Translations under genes and position numbers: made by a program
Notes under the pieces: model-generated
Databases searched by the model: none
Seen by the model: only the letters and a program-made list of their open reading frames with translations
What the model was told of the DNA's origin: nothing
Part shown: piece after piece, positions 46,617-58,200 of the stretch
Layout of the letters: each line of letters starts with the position of its first letter
How positions within the stretch are numbered: position 1 is the first letter of the stretch
Assembly (NCBI RefSeq): GCF_000004195.4
Contig: NC_030681.2
Coordinates: forward strand, 25,684,482-25,748,481
DNA from: Xenopus tropicalis
Lineage: Eukaryota > Chordata > Amphibia > Anura > Pipidae
Reading direction: 5' to 3'
DNA length: 64,000 nt

Positions 46617-48217
46617 AGGCTGCCTTTTACTGTTACTGCACTGGGGCTGTCACTGTGCGCTATACACAGGCTGCCTTGTACTGTTACTGCACTGGGGCTG
46701 TCACTGTGCGCTATACACAGGCTGCCTTGTACTGTTACTGCACTGGGGCTGTCACTGTGCGCTATACACAGGCTGCCTTGTACTGTTACTGCACTGGGGC
46801 TGTCACTGTGCGCTATACACAGGCTGCCTTGTACTGTTACTGCACTGGGGCTGTCACTGTGCGCTATACACAGGCTGCCTTGTACTGTTACTGCACTGGG
46901 GCTGTCACTGTGCGCTATACACAGGCTGCCTTGTACTGTCACTGCACTGGGGCTGTCACTGTGCGCTATACACAGGCTGCCTTGTACTGTTACTGCACTG
47001 GGGCTGTCACTGTGCGCTATACACAGGCTGCCTTGTACTGTCACTGCACTGGGGCTGTCACTGTGCGCTATACACAGGCTGCCTTGTACTGTTACTGCAC
47101 TGGGGCTGTCACTGTGCGCTATACACAGGCTGCCTTGGGGCTATTACTGCACTGGGGCTGTCACTGTGCGCTATACACAGGCTGCCTTGTACTGTCACTG
47201 CACTGGGGCTGTCACTGTGCGCTATACACAGGCTGCCTTGTACTGTTACTGCACTGGGGCTGTCACTGCGCGCTATACACAGGCTGCCTTGTACTGTTAC
47301 TGCACTGGGGCTGTCACTGTGCGCTATACACAGGCTGCCTTGTACTGTCACTGCACTGGGGCTGTCACTGTGCGCTATACACAGGCTGCCTTGTACTGTT
47401 ACTGCACTGGGGCTGTCACTGTGCGCTATACACAGGCTGCCTTGTACTGTCACTGCACTGGGGCTGTCACTGTGCGCTATACACAGGCTGCCTTGTACTG
47501 TTACTGCACTGGGGCTGTCACTGTGCGCTATACACAGGCTGCCTTGGGGCTATTACTGCACTGGGGCTGTCACTGTGCGCTATACACAGGCTGCCTTGTA
47601 CTGTCACTGCACTGGGGCTGTCACTGTGCGCTATACACAGGCTGCCTTGTACTGTTACTGCACTGGGGCTGTCACTGCGCGCTATACACAGGCTGCCTTG
47701 TACTGTTACTGCACTGGGGCTGTCACTGTGCGCTATACACAGGCTGCCTTGTACCGTTACTGCACTGGGGCTGTCACTGTGCGCTATACACAGGCTGCCT
47801 TGTACTGTCACTGCACTGGGGCTGTCACTGTGCGCTATACACAGGCTGCCTTGTACTGTTACTGCACTGGGGCTGTCACTGTGCGCTATACACAGGCTGC
47901 CTTGTACTGTCACTGCACTGGGGCTGTCACTGTGCGCTATACACAGGCTGCCTTGTACTGTCACTGCACTGGGGCTGTCACTGTGCGCTATACACAGGCT
48001 GCCTTGTACTGTCACTGCACTGGGGCTGTCACTGTGCGCTATACACAGGCTGCCTTGTACTGTCACTGCACTGGGGCTGTCACTGTGCGCTATACACAGG
48101 CTGCCTTGTACTGTTACTGCACTGGGGCTGTCACTGTGCGCTATACACAGACTGCCTTGTACTGTCACTGCACTGGGGCTGTCACTGTGCGCTATACACA
48201 GGCTGCCTTGGGGCTGT
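46617..48217. repeat. 51-bp satellite array, about 31 copies
   Basis: The unit runs gctgccttgtactgttac, tgcactggggctgtcac, tgtgcgctatacacag. Most units are 51 bp. Two (near 47132 and 47541) are 52 bp, with 'ttggggctattac' instead of 'ttgtactgttac'. They mark a 409-bp higher-order period of 8 units. Copies differ almost only at a T/C position (gttac or gtcac). Because 51 is a multiple of 3, every frame without a stop stays open and gives artefactual ORFs up to 526 codons. The array ends about 150 bp inside intron 1 from the exon 1 donor. Confidence 0.97.
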
Positions 48218-48290
48218 CACTGTGCTTGTAAGTAAATGATATTGGCTGTCCTACTGTGGGCTAAATAGTTCAGCTATGCCTGCACACTGT

Positions 48291-48310
48291 ACTACATCTC
48301 CCATGGATCC
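48291..48310 (+). promoter_or_regulatory. ZNF143/Staf-like motif in TMX4 intron 1
   Basis: ACTACATCTCCCATGGATCC resembles the ZNF143 site and lies about 60 bp inside intron 1 from the exon 1 donor, close to the promoter pair at 48776-48837. Confidence 0.35.
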
Positions 48311-48370
48311 TGGAGAGCCAGTGCTTGCTGGGAAAAGTCAATAGGAATAGGGACCCTTACCCATACTCAC

Positions 48371-48570
48371 AATTTAATCATCCACTCCCCCTCCAGCAGT
48401 GCCGACCAGTTAGTGGAAGTGACAGCTCTCACCCCGCTCTCAGCCTGGGCACCTCTGCACTCCCCGGGCACCCACAGCACTACTGCTATAAGAAGCAGGG
48501 CTGCCCGTGAGGGAGCTGCCGGTGTGCGCTCCACCATGGCTCCGCTTTCTCTCCGCACACAGGCTGCCAT
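48371..48570 (-). CDS. TMX4: TMX4 exon 1, start and signal peptide
   Basis: The first in-frame ATG is at 48570-48568 in context CCAACATGG (A at -3, G at +4). A second at 48537-48535 (residue 12, GGAGCCATGG) is also plausible. The donor GTGAGT begins at 48370. From the first ATG the exon encodes residues 1-66 and two bases of Phe67. A short basic stretch precedes the hydrophobic core AALLLIAVVLWV, and cleavage is likely near CRG-AQA (about residue 40). The lumenal start TSTNWSALLEGEWMIK contains an N-glycosylation sequon (NWS). It matches the beginning of the TMX thioredoxin domain. Starting at residue 12 would give a more typical signal peptide length. Confidence 0.92.
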
Positions 48571-48775
48571 GTTGGTACACCTCGTCCCGGTATCAGGAAG
48601 TGCCGCGGGCGGAGGCTGCTGGAGTGTAGAGCAAAGACGTGTGTGTGTGTGTGTCTCACACCCTCCCTGATGCTCTGTACCACAGGGGGCGGTGAGGTGG
48701 CACTGAAGCATAAGCCTCTCCAGTATGGGCCTTTTGGTTGGCAGTGCCAAGATAGGGCATCCCAGCGGTCTCCGA

Positions 48776-48837
48776 ACTACAATTACCACAATCCCCCTGC
48801 CGATAAATACGGCGCAGGAAGAATGGGAATTGTAGTT
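48776..48837. promoter_or_regulatory. Inverted pair of ZNF143/Staf-like sites upstream of TMX4
   Basis: The plus strand at 48776 reads ACTACAATTACCACAATCC. The minus strand from 48837 reads AACTACAATTCCCATTC and continues to TGCG. Both fit the ACTACAATTCCCAGnATGC-type site. They form a 62-bp inverted repeat 206-267 bp upstream of the first TMX4 ATG, a typical promoter distance. Confidence 0.5.
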
Positions 48838-48962
48838 CTTTAACAGAGGGCTGTCTATCTGCATGGTTCTGGTAATATGTAGGTCTGTGGCAGTGCATTG
48901 TACTTATGTGGTACCTAGTGGTTATAAGTAACGGTACGGTAAAATATTTATTGCCTGCCTTG

Positions 48963-49779
<817 letters not shown>

Positions 49780-49999
49780 TATTATCAAATTTATGGCAAA
49801 GTGATAGCGTTTGCTTGGGGCCCAGAGGGGAAAGGAGATAAATAGACAATGTTAACGACTTATGTTGAGTAGAAATAGTTCTGTAGAGCCTCATATAGCC
49901 TAACTACTCTTACCGTGTGTTTGAACCCCAAGCACCAATGGAACGCTTATAGGAATTCTTGTTGGCAAGTAATCCAGTTTGCAGTTTTTTAAGAGCATT

Positions 50000-50320
50000 T
50001 AGCTCCAGTTTGGAATTTCAGGTGCTGTCTGGTTGCTAGGGTGCAGTTTAACCTAGCAACTAGGCAGTGGATTGAAAGAGAGACATGAATATGTATAGTG
50101 GAGGGCTTAAATAGAAAGATAAATCTTGAAAAGTAACAACATTAAAATTGTGGCCTCACATAGCAATTTGTTTTGCTGCCAGGGTCAGTCAACACCCATT
50201 TGAAAGTGGGGAGAAAGGCAGTTCAAAAACAAATGTAAAATCTAGACCAATTGAAAAGTTGCTAAGAATTGGCCATTCTATAACATGTTAAAATTTAACT
50301 TGAAGGTGTACCACCCCTTT
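50000..50320. mobile_element. TTAA-type dispersed element, 3' part
   Basis: It carries 'gctgtctggttgctagggtg', 'ctagcaactaggcagtgg' and the terminus ttgaaggtgtaccaccccttt. The other terminus is missing. Confidence 0.65.
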
Positions 50321-50362
50321 AACAAAAAAAAAACCCAAAATCTTACTTTAACTGATTAACTA

Positions 50363-50545
50363 AAGCTGGCCATACATGTTTAGCTTTAACTATAATGCCC
50401 AACCATGTCGGCATGTGTGGCCAGGCGTGTGGTCCTTCCCACTGTAATTCCTGCTATGTCCTCACTTTCTGCTATTTTGGCACTATGGAACAACATAAAG
50501 GTGGCCCTGCACCCGTGGAATCTGTTGTATTTGCCCTGAGAGCCG
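50363..50545. mobile_element. 'ggccata' MITE, diverged
   Basis: Begins taaagctggccatacatg and is followed by a second, similar start aaaggtggccctgcaccc near 50500. It is truncated or rearranged. Confidence 0.4.
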
Positions 50546-50794
50546 ATCAGTAGGGCAACAGCGATCCCAAATTATATTATTACAATTATAAGTAATTTTC
50601 GAACATGCATAAATTACACTTTTTCTAATAGTTACTGTATTTGCAAATATAAGTGCTATTAATAGCTATCCCATAATCATATTGTCTGCACTTCAGGTTA
50701 TGACCAAATAGCCATGGCTGGATACAAAATCCTGGCATTTTAACTGTGATGTGCCTTGTTATTATCTCATGTTGGTCTGGTAAAACATTGTTTT

Positions 50795-51222
50795 TTAAAG
50801 GAACAGTAACACCAAAAAATTCAAGTGTATGAAAGAAATTCCAATATAATGTACTGCTGCCCTACACTGGTACAACTGGGGTGTTTGCCTCAGAAACACT
50901 ACTATGGTTTATATAAAGAATGCAGCTATGTAGCCATGGGGGCAGCCATTCAAAGGAGAAAAGGCACAGGCACTTGGCAGATAACAGGTAAAACACTATT
51001 GTATTCTACAGAGCTTATTAGTTATCTGCTATGTAACCTGTGCCTTTTCTCCTTTTTTCCAGCTTGAATGGCTGCCTCCAGGGCTAAACAGCAGCTTATT
51101 ATATATAAACGATAGTAGAGTTACTGCAGCAAACACACAACTTTTACCAGTGCAGGGCAACAGTACATTATATTTCATTTACTTTAAAACTCTTTAATTT
51201 TTTGGTGTTACTGTTCCTTTAA
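50795..51222. mobile_element. Palindromic TTAA MITE ('ggaacagtaacacc' family), copy 2
   Basis: TTAAAGGAACAGTAACACC and ggtgttactgttcctttaa form the ends. The halves are inverted around about 51010, including 'gcagataacaggtaaaacac' and its mirror. Confidence 0.85.
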
Positions 51223-51562
51223 CATATCAGTCAGCGAGAGACACAACAACTGTAGCTGAGAAACCCAGATTGTGCTTAATGATAAGGGCTATGTGTTATC
51301 TGTGTAAGTACATGAGTATATTTTTACAGGCAAAACCAGAAGTTTATGAGTTATTCCTCACGCCTGAAGGGTGATTTGCTTTTCATTTTTCTTTTGTTTG
51401 TTTTCTTTTTACTGTTGGACACATTCAAACAGAATGATGTTTTAGTGGGTGAAACTTGCTAACTGAAAACCTAACGTTGGCTAAATGGCAGAACAAAAAA
51501 AATTGTGAAGTATATCAGTGCTTAATTTTGCCCGTTTCTACTACATGCATATACAGAACTCC

Positions 51563-51976
51563 TTAAAGGAGAAAGAAGGGCAAAGTCACTTGGGGGTGCC
51601 AAAATGTTAGGCACCCCCAAGTGACTTTAATCACTTACCTTGTACCCCGGGCTGGTGCCCCTGTTAGGAGAAAACAGCACCAGCCCGGGGTACCTGTAAC
51701 AAGCGCTTCCAGCTTCCCTTTCCGAAAATGCCAGCGGTTGGCGCATGTGCAGTAGAGTGAAAAGCCGACTTTTCTGTTAAAGTTCCGCTATTCACTCTAC
51801 TGCGCATGCACGCACAGGGAACCAGGAAGGAGGAAGCGATCGCTGCTACCCCGGGCTGGTGCTGTTCTCTCCGAGCAGGGGCACCGGCCCGGGGTAAAAG
51901 GTAGGCGATTAAAGTCACTTGGGGGTGCCTAACATTTTGGCACCCCCAAGTGAATTTGCCTTTCTTTCTCCTTTAA
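51563..51976. mobile_element. Large palindromic MITE, copy 2
   Basis: It has the same architecture as 23836-24257: TTAA ends, 'agtcacttgggggtgcc' hairpins in both arms and 'taccccgggctggtgcccc' blocks around a central 'tcactctactgcgcatg' inverted core. Its right TTAA is shared with the next element. Confidence 0.85.
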
Positions 51977-52562
51977 AGAGCAAGGAAAGGCTTCTACCAA
52001 AGCCCTTAATATATTGTAGAGCCCCCTTGCCTGTAGCAGATCGGCATTTTTTTTTTTTTTTTTAAATAACCCTCCCTTGTCCCAAAATGTGCCTTCAAAC
52101 TTTCCTTTATTTTCACCCTGCGGTGGCCGCCATGTTGGAATTTCACCCCTGGCTCCCCCAGCATTGTTCCTGCACAACCAAAATACACCCCGCTCGCACC
52201 CCCCCCGCGACCGAGTACCCTCAGCGCCACAGTGCCACACTCTCAAACACCCCTCTCCCCACAGAGCTCGCCTGCTCGCCTGTTCTTCGCTCTGATCGCT
52301 CCCCATTCTGTGTAGGGTAGGGGGAAGCGCGCCTGTTTGTTACACTGAAAACTGCAAAGTGCATGGGCCGCCTACAGTGTCCCGGTCCTACAGTCAAGGG
52401 AGGAGCGATGCATTATGGGAATCCTCTTTACACAGCTCAGTGTTTGGCTTCAGATCTTCTGAACAGGTGAAATATGGGGAGACTTAAGGGCACTACTGAG
52501 ACACCTGAAGGTATGCCTGCAGCTTGAGATTAACTCTTTACTAGCCTTTCCTTCTCCTTTAA
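51973..52562. mobile_element. TTAA MITE with 'gagcaaggaaaggctt' ends
   Basis: Left TTAAAGAGCAAGGAAAGGCT is inverted at the right as tagcctttccttctcctttaa. The GC-rich interior (about 52120-52330) contains 'ggtggccgccatgttgg' and many C runs. The ORFs here are not gene-like. Confidence 0.6.
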
Positions 52563-52565
52563 GCA

Positions 52566-52831
52566 TAGGGATGCACCGAGTCCAGGATTCGGCCAAGATT
52601 GGGACTTTTTCAGCAGGGTTCGTCCAAATCCATGCCTCTGGCCTGACCAAATCCTTTAAATCATGTGAGTTTTTGTCACATAAACACAGAAGCTGTTTTT
52701 CTTTAGCCCTTCATTATTCTACTTTGCATATGCAAATTATGATTAGGATTCGTGTCAGTATTCGTCCGAATCTTTCACAAAGGATTCAGGGTTCGGCTAG
52801 ATCCTAAAATAGTGAATTCAATGCATCCCTA
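52566..52831. mobile_element. hAT-like MITE
   Basis: TAGGGATGCACCGA and AATGCATCCCTA are inverted ends. The flanks tttaagca (52558-52565) and cttaagca (52832-52839) match at 7 of 8 bases, the length of a hAT target duplication. Inner 'aggattcggccaag' is mirrored by 'gggttcggctagatcct'. Confidence 0.8.
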
Positions 52832-53524
52832 CTTAAGCATAACCACAGCTCTGGGCAAGCCTAACAATTTGTACATTATAGCAAATGTCAGAAGGGCTTG
52901 TGTAAAATGCCACAAACGGTCACTATTTGTTGGGCCTGTGGTGGGCTGTTTGGGCCTCTATGTACTCTCAGCTCAGACCTGGCCCTGGGGCAAGCATGTT
53001 TCATCTGTAGTCCAGTACTGTGCCAGTTGAATTGCAGACAATTCATGGGCACATATTTATATGTCACATGCTCCCATCTGCCTTCAATTTAAGACACGCA
53101 AATCTTTGTTCCTGTCGTATCTTCACAACATTTTGCCATTAACTGGGCCAAAAGCCAACTAAAAAGGCAGACAGTACTGTGCTAGCCATGGAAAAGTTAA
53201 TACCATTGTCACTCAGGCAGCTTATTCATCTGCAGTTCCTAAATACATGACTTAAAGATACTGACGTGAAAAAACTATTTTTTTAAAATATTAATGTACA
53301 TAAAAAGTTACCTATCGTTTGTGTTGATAATTTTTCACTGACAGGTGTTCTTTTGCTAACGGCCTACTGCAGCACAAATATGGCAGCCCCCTCATAGAGG
53401 AACTTGGGGATCAGATAAGTAATGTAAAAGCACTGGGCAAATTGGTTTAAGGCAAAATTATAAAGCTCATGCAAAGACAATGTTATGATATATTTAAAAA
53501 CAGTTGAATTTTTGGTGTCAGTAT

Positions 53525-53760
53525 CTCTTCACCATACATGCTACCTAAGGTGGGCGATATCGGGATAATTTGATTGTTTGGCCAATGCAGTCCCCAATCC
53601 AATGGAAAATCAAACCTGCCTGATCAACACCTGGCTGGCTTATTGTTGGCCAGGTATCGATCAGGGTGCCCCATACATCGGCAGATAAGCTGGCTTATTG
53701 GTCTGAAGGACTTGAATCAGCAGCTTCTGCAGGCACAAGTCTATGTGGTAGCATTATCAA
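53525..53760. mobile_element. 'ggccata' MITE, inverted and incomplete
   Basis: Blocks such as 'aatcaaacctgcctgatcaa' and 'cggcagataagctg' match the interior of 2019-2337 in inverse order, but the termini are eroded. Confidence 0.45.
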
Positions 53761-53869
53761 GAGCAGCTCTATATACTGTAGTTGGAACCCATGGAATATT
53801 CCACATGGCCCTTGGCTCTAGAACAGTTAACACCATCATTTACCTGTTCATTTTGCTGTTCCTCTTTAA

Positions 53870-54280
53870 TGGGGTTGTTCATCTTTGATTGAACTTTTAA
53901 TATAAGGCACTTTGCAACTGTGTTAATATATGTTATTATTAATTATTTTACTGTTTATTTTACTTTACTTGTTGACAATTATCCAGTTTGGAATTTCAGC
54001 AGTTATCTGGTTGGGAGGCTTCAAATGACCCTAGCGACCTGTAGTTTGAATGAAGGACTGGTATATGAATAGGAGAGAACCTAAATAGAAAAGTAAGTAA
54101 CAAAAAAAAAAATAACAATAAAATTGTAGCCCTATGGAGCAATAGGTTTTTGGCTGCTGGGGTCAGTGACCCCCAGTTTAAAGTCAGAAGAAAGCAAATA
54201 ATAAAAAAAAACTATAAAACATAAAGAAAGCCAATTTATAAATTGCCTAGAAATGGCCATCCTATAACATACTAAAAGTA
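53870..54280. mobile_element. TTAA-type dispersed element
   Basis: It starts aatggggttgttcatctttg and holds 'ggaatttcagcagttatctgg' and 'tttttggctgctggggtcag'. It ends near 'cctataacatactaaaa', where half of another element begins. Confidence 0.6.
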
Positions 54281-54282
54281 TT

Positions 54283-54508
54283 CCCATTGTATTCTACACA
54301 GTTATCTGTTATCTTCTTATGTAATCTGTGCCTTTTCTCCTTTTTTCAATTTAAATGGCTGCCCCCATGGCTACACAACAGCTATTTCTATTAACTACAG
54401 TAGTCTTTCTGAAGCAAACACACAACTTTTACCAGTGCAGGGCAACAGTACATTATATTTTAATTATTTTAAAACATTTTTACTTTTTAGTGTTACTGTT
54501 CCTTTAAA
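54283..54508. mobile_element. Half copy of the 'ggaacagtaacacc' MITE
   Basis: It matches the right half of 50795-51222, from 'cattgtattctacacagtta' to 'tagtgttactgttcctttaa'. The left half is absent. Confidence 0.7.
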
Positions 54509-54936
54509 GTTGAATCACACTTTTAACATAGTGGCCTGGGCCCTCCACAAAATAGATGGTCACCTACTTCCCCAAATGGTCCCTCTTATCCCCCAGGCCC
54601 TGCCGCAGGGTCTGCCATCTAAAAATACACTGAATGTTACTTATACTTTTACCTTCTTTTCCTTTAACGGTACGGATTCTACCAGGGAAGATACAATAAT
54701 ATCTGATTTGGCTGGTTGTTCAGATTTTTGCATTGAGCCAAAGCCCATATTATTTGCACATTCTCAGGGACAATCTGAAACAGAGTATCTGTATAAAATG
54801 CAAAGAGATATTTCTATACACAGTTCTTTTTGTTAGAATGTGTTCCCATGTAACTGGCACAGGTGGCACTGGATAGACCAAGAATGAACATGTATCTTGC
54901 ATGCTGATATGTGAAAAAAGAGAATTTTACATACTT

Positions 54937-55197
54937 TTAAGGTGGTCATACACGGGCATATTTAAGGCGCTGATTTGGCCCTGCCTGCCTGACCAATATC
55001 TAGCCAAAATAGCTTGTTGATGCAGTTTTCATCCCAACAACCTACATACTGGCTTTGTGGTCCTGTTGTTTGGCCTGAGGGCCAAAAGATTAGATCAGTC
55101 CAATATCGCCCACCTCAAGGTGGGCATATTGGGGAAAGATCCACTTGTTTGGCGACCTCTCCAAATGAACATATCTTTCCATTTATGCCCAGCTTTA
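54937..55197. mobile_element. 'ggccata' foldback MITE
   Basis: Left taaggtggtcatacacggg and right catttatgcccagcttta are imperfect inverted copies. A short (GT)n run follows at 55200. Confidence 0.55.
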
Positions 55198-55219
55198 CTT
55201 GTGTGTGTGTGTGTGTGTC

Positions 55220-58200
55220 ATTCCAGTTTCGCTTTGAATAAATCAGATATGACAGACCGGGGTGCATTATCACCCATGGGAAATCAACTGGACTGGCTGT
55301 GTTTTTCTTAAAGACATTTCACCAGTCATCTGACTCAATATGTTGCTCACCAACCCCTTGGATGTTGCTCTCAGGTAGTTATTTTTGAATTCCTGACTTG
55401 GTGGCAAGTTTTGGTTGAATAAATACAAGATTTCCTACCAAATAAAGCCCCCTGTAAGCTGATAGTGTGCATAGAGGCTGCCTAATAGCCAATCTTAGCC
55501 CTTATTTGGCACCTCCATGAACTTTTATGATGCTTCTGTTGCTCTCTAAGTCTTTTTATATTTTGCATCTTTTTCAGATTTAAGAATATTTGAATTTGGG
55601 TCACTTTTTTTAATTTATTTTTTATGTTCCTCTGCTTTTTCGTCAAAAACGGTTTCCTAGCTCTGAGGTAACAAAATCTATGGTTGAAAATTTTTTAACA
55701 ATTACTTCCCATTTTAAAAATTTTCCAAACGTATGAAGTATGATTCATACGTTAAAAGAATGTACCATCTGGGCATAATGAGTGACTCATTTGAGAAAAA
55801 AATAGGCTACCAGTATTATGTTCTCATAAGGCAATTAGCATTATTATGTCAACATTTCTATGCACAGAATTATACTTATTTAAACTTATGGCTCCAAGCC
55901 ACAGTTGTTCAGGGGTCACTTGCCCCTTCTAGGCATTTTCCATTACTCACTTGATAGTGTAGGAAAAAAGAGTGAAGTTTATAATAACAACTCAGTGAAT
56001 CTGCCTATTTGTATGTGTGTGCCTGTGTGCATTATTGTGCCATCAGTGGGGAGCTTGGCTACCCAGGGTTAATAAGAATATTGATATGAAGTTGCTTTCT
56101 TTTCCACAATGATGGCATTCGGACAGTTTTTTTTTTCTAAACACATAACTTGTTGCAGGGGGCCTCAATGGGCGACAGCTTCTGGGCTGACAGCTATAAA
56201 GCTGCAAAAACCTGCATTTATATACGTGCACATCCTGCAGTAAAACTTTTTTAATCTGCTAAAAAAAAACAACTTACTATTAGCAGAAGATTAACCTTTC
56301 CTAGGGCAATGACCATGGACTGCTCTTCTTAAAAAAAGAGTTTTTAATATGGCCCAATAATCATGTTACGGAGCCTATAGGCACTGTAAGGTGACATTCA
56401 AAAAGGCATATAACATTTTCTTCTGCAGAAGGACTCTGTGAAACTTTTATTTGTGTCTAACAATAGATTTTGGCCAAAGGAGCCATCTGGCCCAGAGTAA
56501 GGTAAGTGGGACTGAAAGGTAAGTTAATTCCAAGAAATTACCAAAGAACAGTCATTCAAGGCCGGGCTATCACAGGAGGGTGGCTAGTCAGTTGGGGCTA
56601 GGGTAAGTTTAAAGAAAGTATATAGAGAAAATATGAAATCAGTCAGTGGCAGGTTATAACTTTAAAGAAGTTACTTAGTGCCAGATTTCATAACGAGAAC
56701 TCCGACTACTAGTTAGATGGTGAGACAAGGATTCCTTTGATCTGACAAGTTCTCACAGACAGGAGCAACTCAGTCCAAAAAGAAACCTTGCAGACATTCC
56801 CACATTAGATCTTAGACACCTTGGGGCTTCCAATAGCTAATGCTGTAGGAAATATAGATATGCAATCTAGATTTCCAAGGTGCTTGCCAAAAAAGCTACT
56901 GTTAATGTCTTTAATCAATCTGAGCATTCAATAATATGCAATCCCCTACTGACCAGTCCTTGTTGCACATTTACGGATGAATATTATCCAAAATGTAAAG
57001 GCCGTAAAACAGTGTTGCGATATGTACTGTATAATACAAAACCCCATTGTTTTTTGTGAGTCTTAGTGCTAAAAAATCAGCCTTGAGTTATAAAATGACG
57101 CCTGTGTGGGCAGTGATCATACTGTGCCAAGTAATGCTTCCGTTTAGAGGAGATTTTGTTACTACATTCTGTTCATCTCTTGCCTTGTTTTTCATGTTTC
57201 AGTATCACTCTAACAGGCGAATTGTCATTTTCAAAGGATTAAAAAAAAAAAACCACATGCACAATTTAAGATTCTGAAGAGAATTCACAGCCTGACCATG
57301 TAAAATGCCATTACGCATATATATATAAAATGGAAGACATGCAGAGATTTGCTTGTTAAGAGGCTTCAGAAAGAATGAAACAAATCCATCTATCAGAACG
57401 TGTGCTTGAGCTGCTTTAGGCATCGGTGCTGAGTGTTTAGCGGATGAGCAAAAGGAAGCATGAAATCTAAGTTTTTACACGTGCATTTATTATTGACAAA
57501 CTGCTGCCATTCTGTAATAACACCACATAACATGCATTGTATTCTCTGGTTTTCGCTATATCACTAGAATTGGCTGCAGACTATTTTTAAAGGGCATCAG
57601 TTCTGGCTGCTCCTACTAAAATCTATTTTAAATGTCTGCAAGAGTTCCTTAGCGCTAAGCTGCATTCTTTCTTAGAACATGTTTTTCCCTCCCAGCTAGT
57701 GGTTGCCTGGCAACTCTACTAGCAAAATAAAGAAAACAGCAGCTTAAATGTTTTTTAGTTAGAATCTAGTAAATACCAAGCCAAAAGAAAACAAAAAAAA
57801 GTGCACCAGAACTTGCATAATGATCTGTGAACTTCTGTCTCTTTAGTTGCTCCAGTTCTAATGCTCAAAATGAACAAATTATGTTTCTTCCCTTCAGCCT
57901 GAAGTCCTAGATATACTAGAAAACCTGGAGGTCGATGAAAGTGAGGGTTATGGCTGACACTGTGACATTTACCTGTATCTGTAACCTCGATATGAGCTAT
58001 GATTGGCCCTCCTAGAGGGAGACAGAATTGGAAAAACCTCTTCCCGAGACTAAAGCTGAAACTGATAGTTGCTTTGCTCTGTTGTCGTTATTCCCTTGCG
58101 AGGCATCCCAAGGCACAGATATCACAATCAAGCAGTATGTGCCTTCAGCACAGAATTTCCCCCATACTTCACGCTAATGCCATGCTACAGTTTTTAATGA

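Larger units (their letters stand above)
38505..48370 (-). other. TMX4: TMX4 intron 1, 9.9 kb
   Basis: It contains, in order, a TTAA-type element with a Harbinger-like MITE inside it (39720-40487), two abutting MITEs (40979-41508), fragments at 42060-42374 and the Tc1-like transposon (43055-44669). A foldback MITE (44895-45207), retroposon-like pieces (46083-46590) and the 51-bp satellite (46617-48217) follow. The stretches 38505-39300, 41510-41790 and 45210-46080 show nothing else I recognise. Confidence 0.7.
15419..48570 (-). other. TMX4: TMX4 gene, complete coding model of 8 exons
   Basis: TMX4 is a single-pass ER membrane protein of the protein disulfide isomerase family with a lumenal thioredoxin domain and a cytosolic tail. 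Eight exons join without any phase conflict to 366 codons, against 349 aa for human TMX4. Residues 1-40 hold the signal peptide, about 45-165 the thioredoxin domain with active site CPAC at 72-75 and a cis-Pro at 117, about 197-219 the membrane span, and 236-366 a Glu/Asp/Ser-rich tail ending ALRQRRSEATVDNGH. TMX1 is the closest alternative, but the acidic tail, the LRQR ending and the HAO1 neighbourhood point to TMX4. The human TMX4 active site is recalled as CPSC; this gene has CPAC. Confidence 0.95.

Noticed and set aside
46655..48235. Open frames of 526, 357 and 218 codons with 17-residue repeats
   Set aside because: They only reflect the 51-bp satellite period, which is a multiple of three and lacks stops. 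All frames of the array, on both strands, are open in the same way, with no start context or flanking exon.
51929..52320. Several ORFs in the GC-rich stretch
   Set aside because: They lie inside a TTAA MITE, differ in every frame and show no domain. GC-rich composition alone explains the lack of stops.
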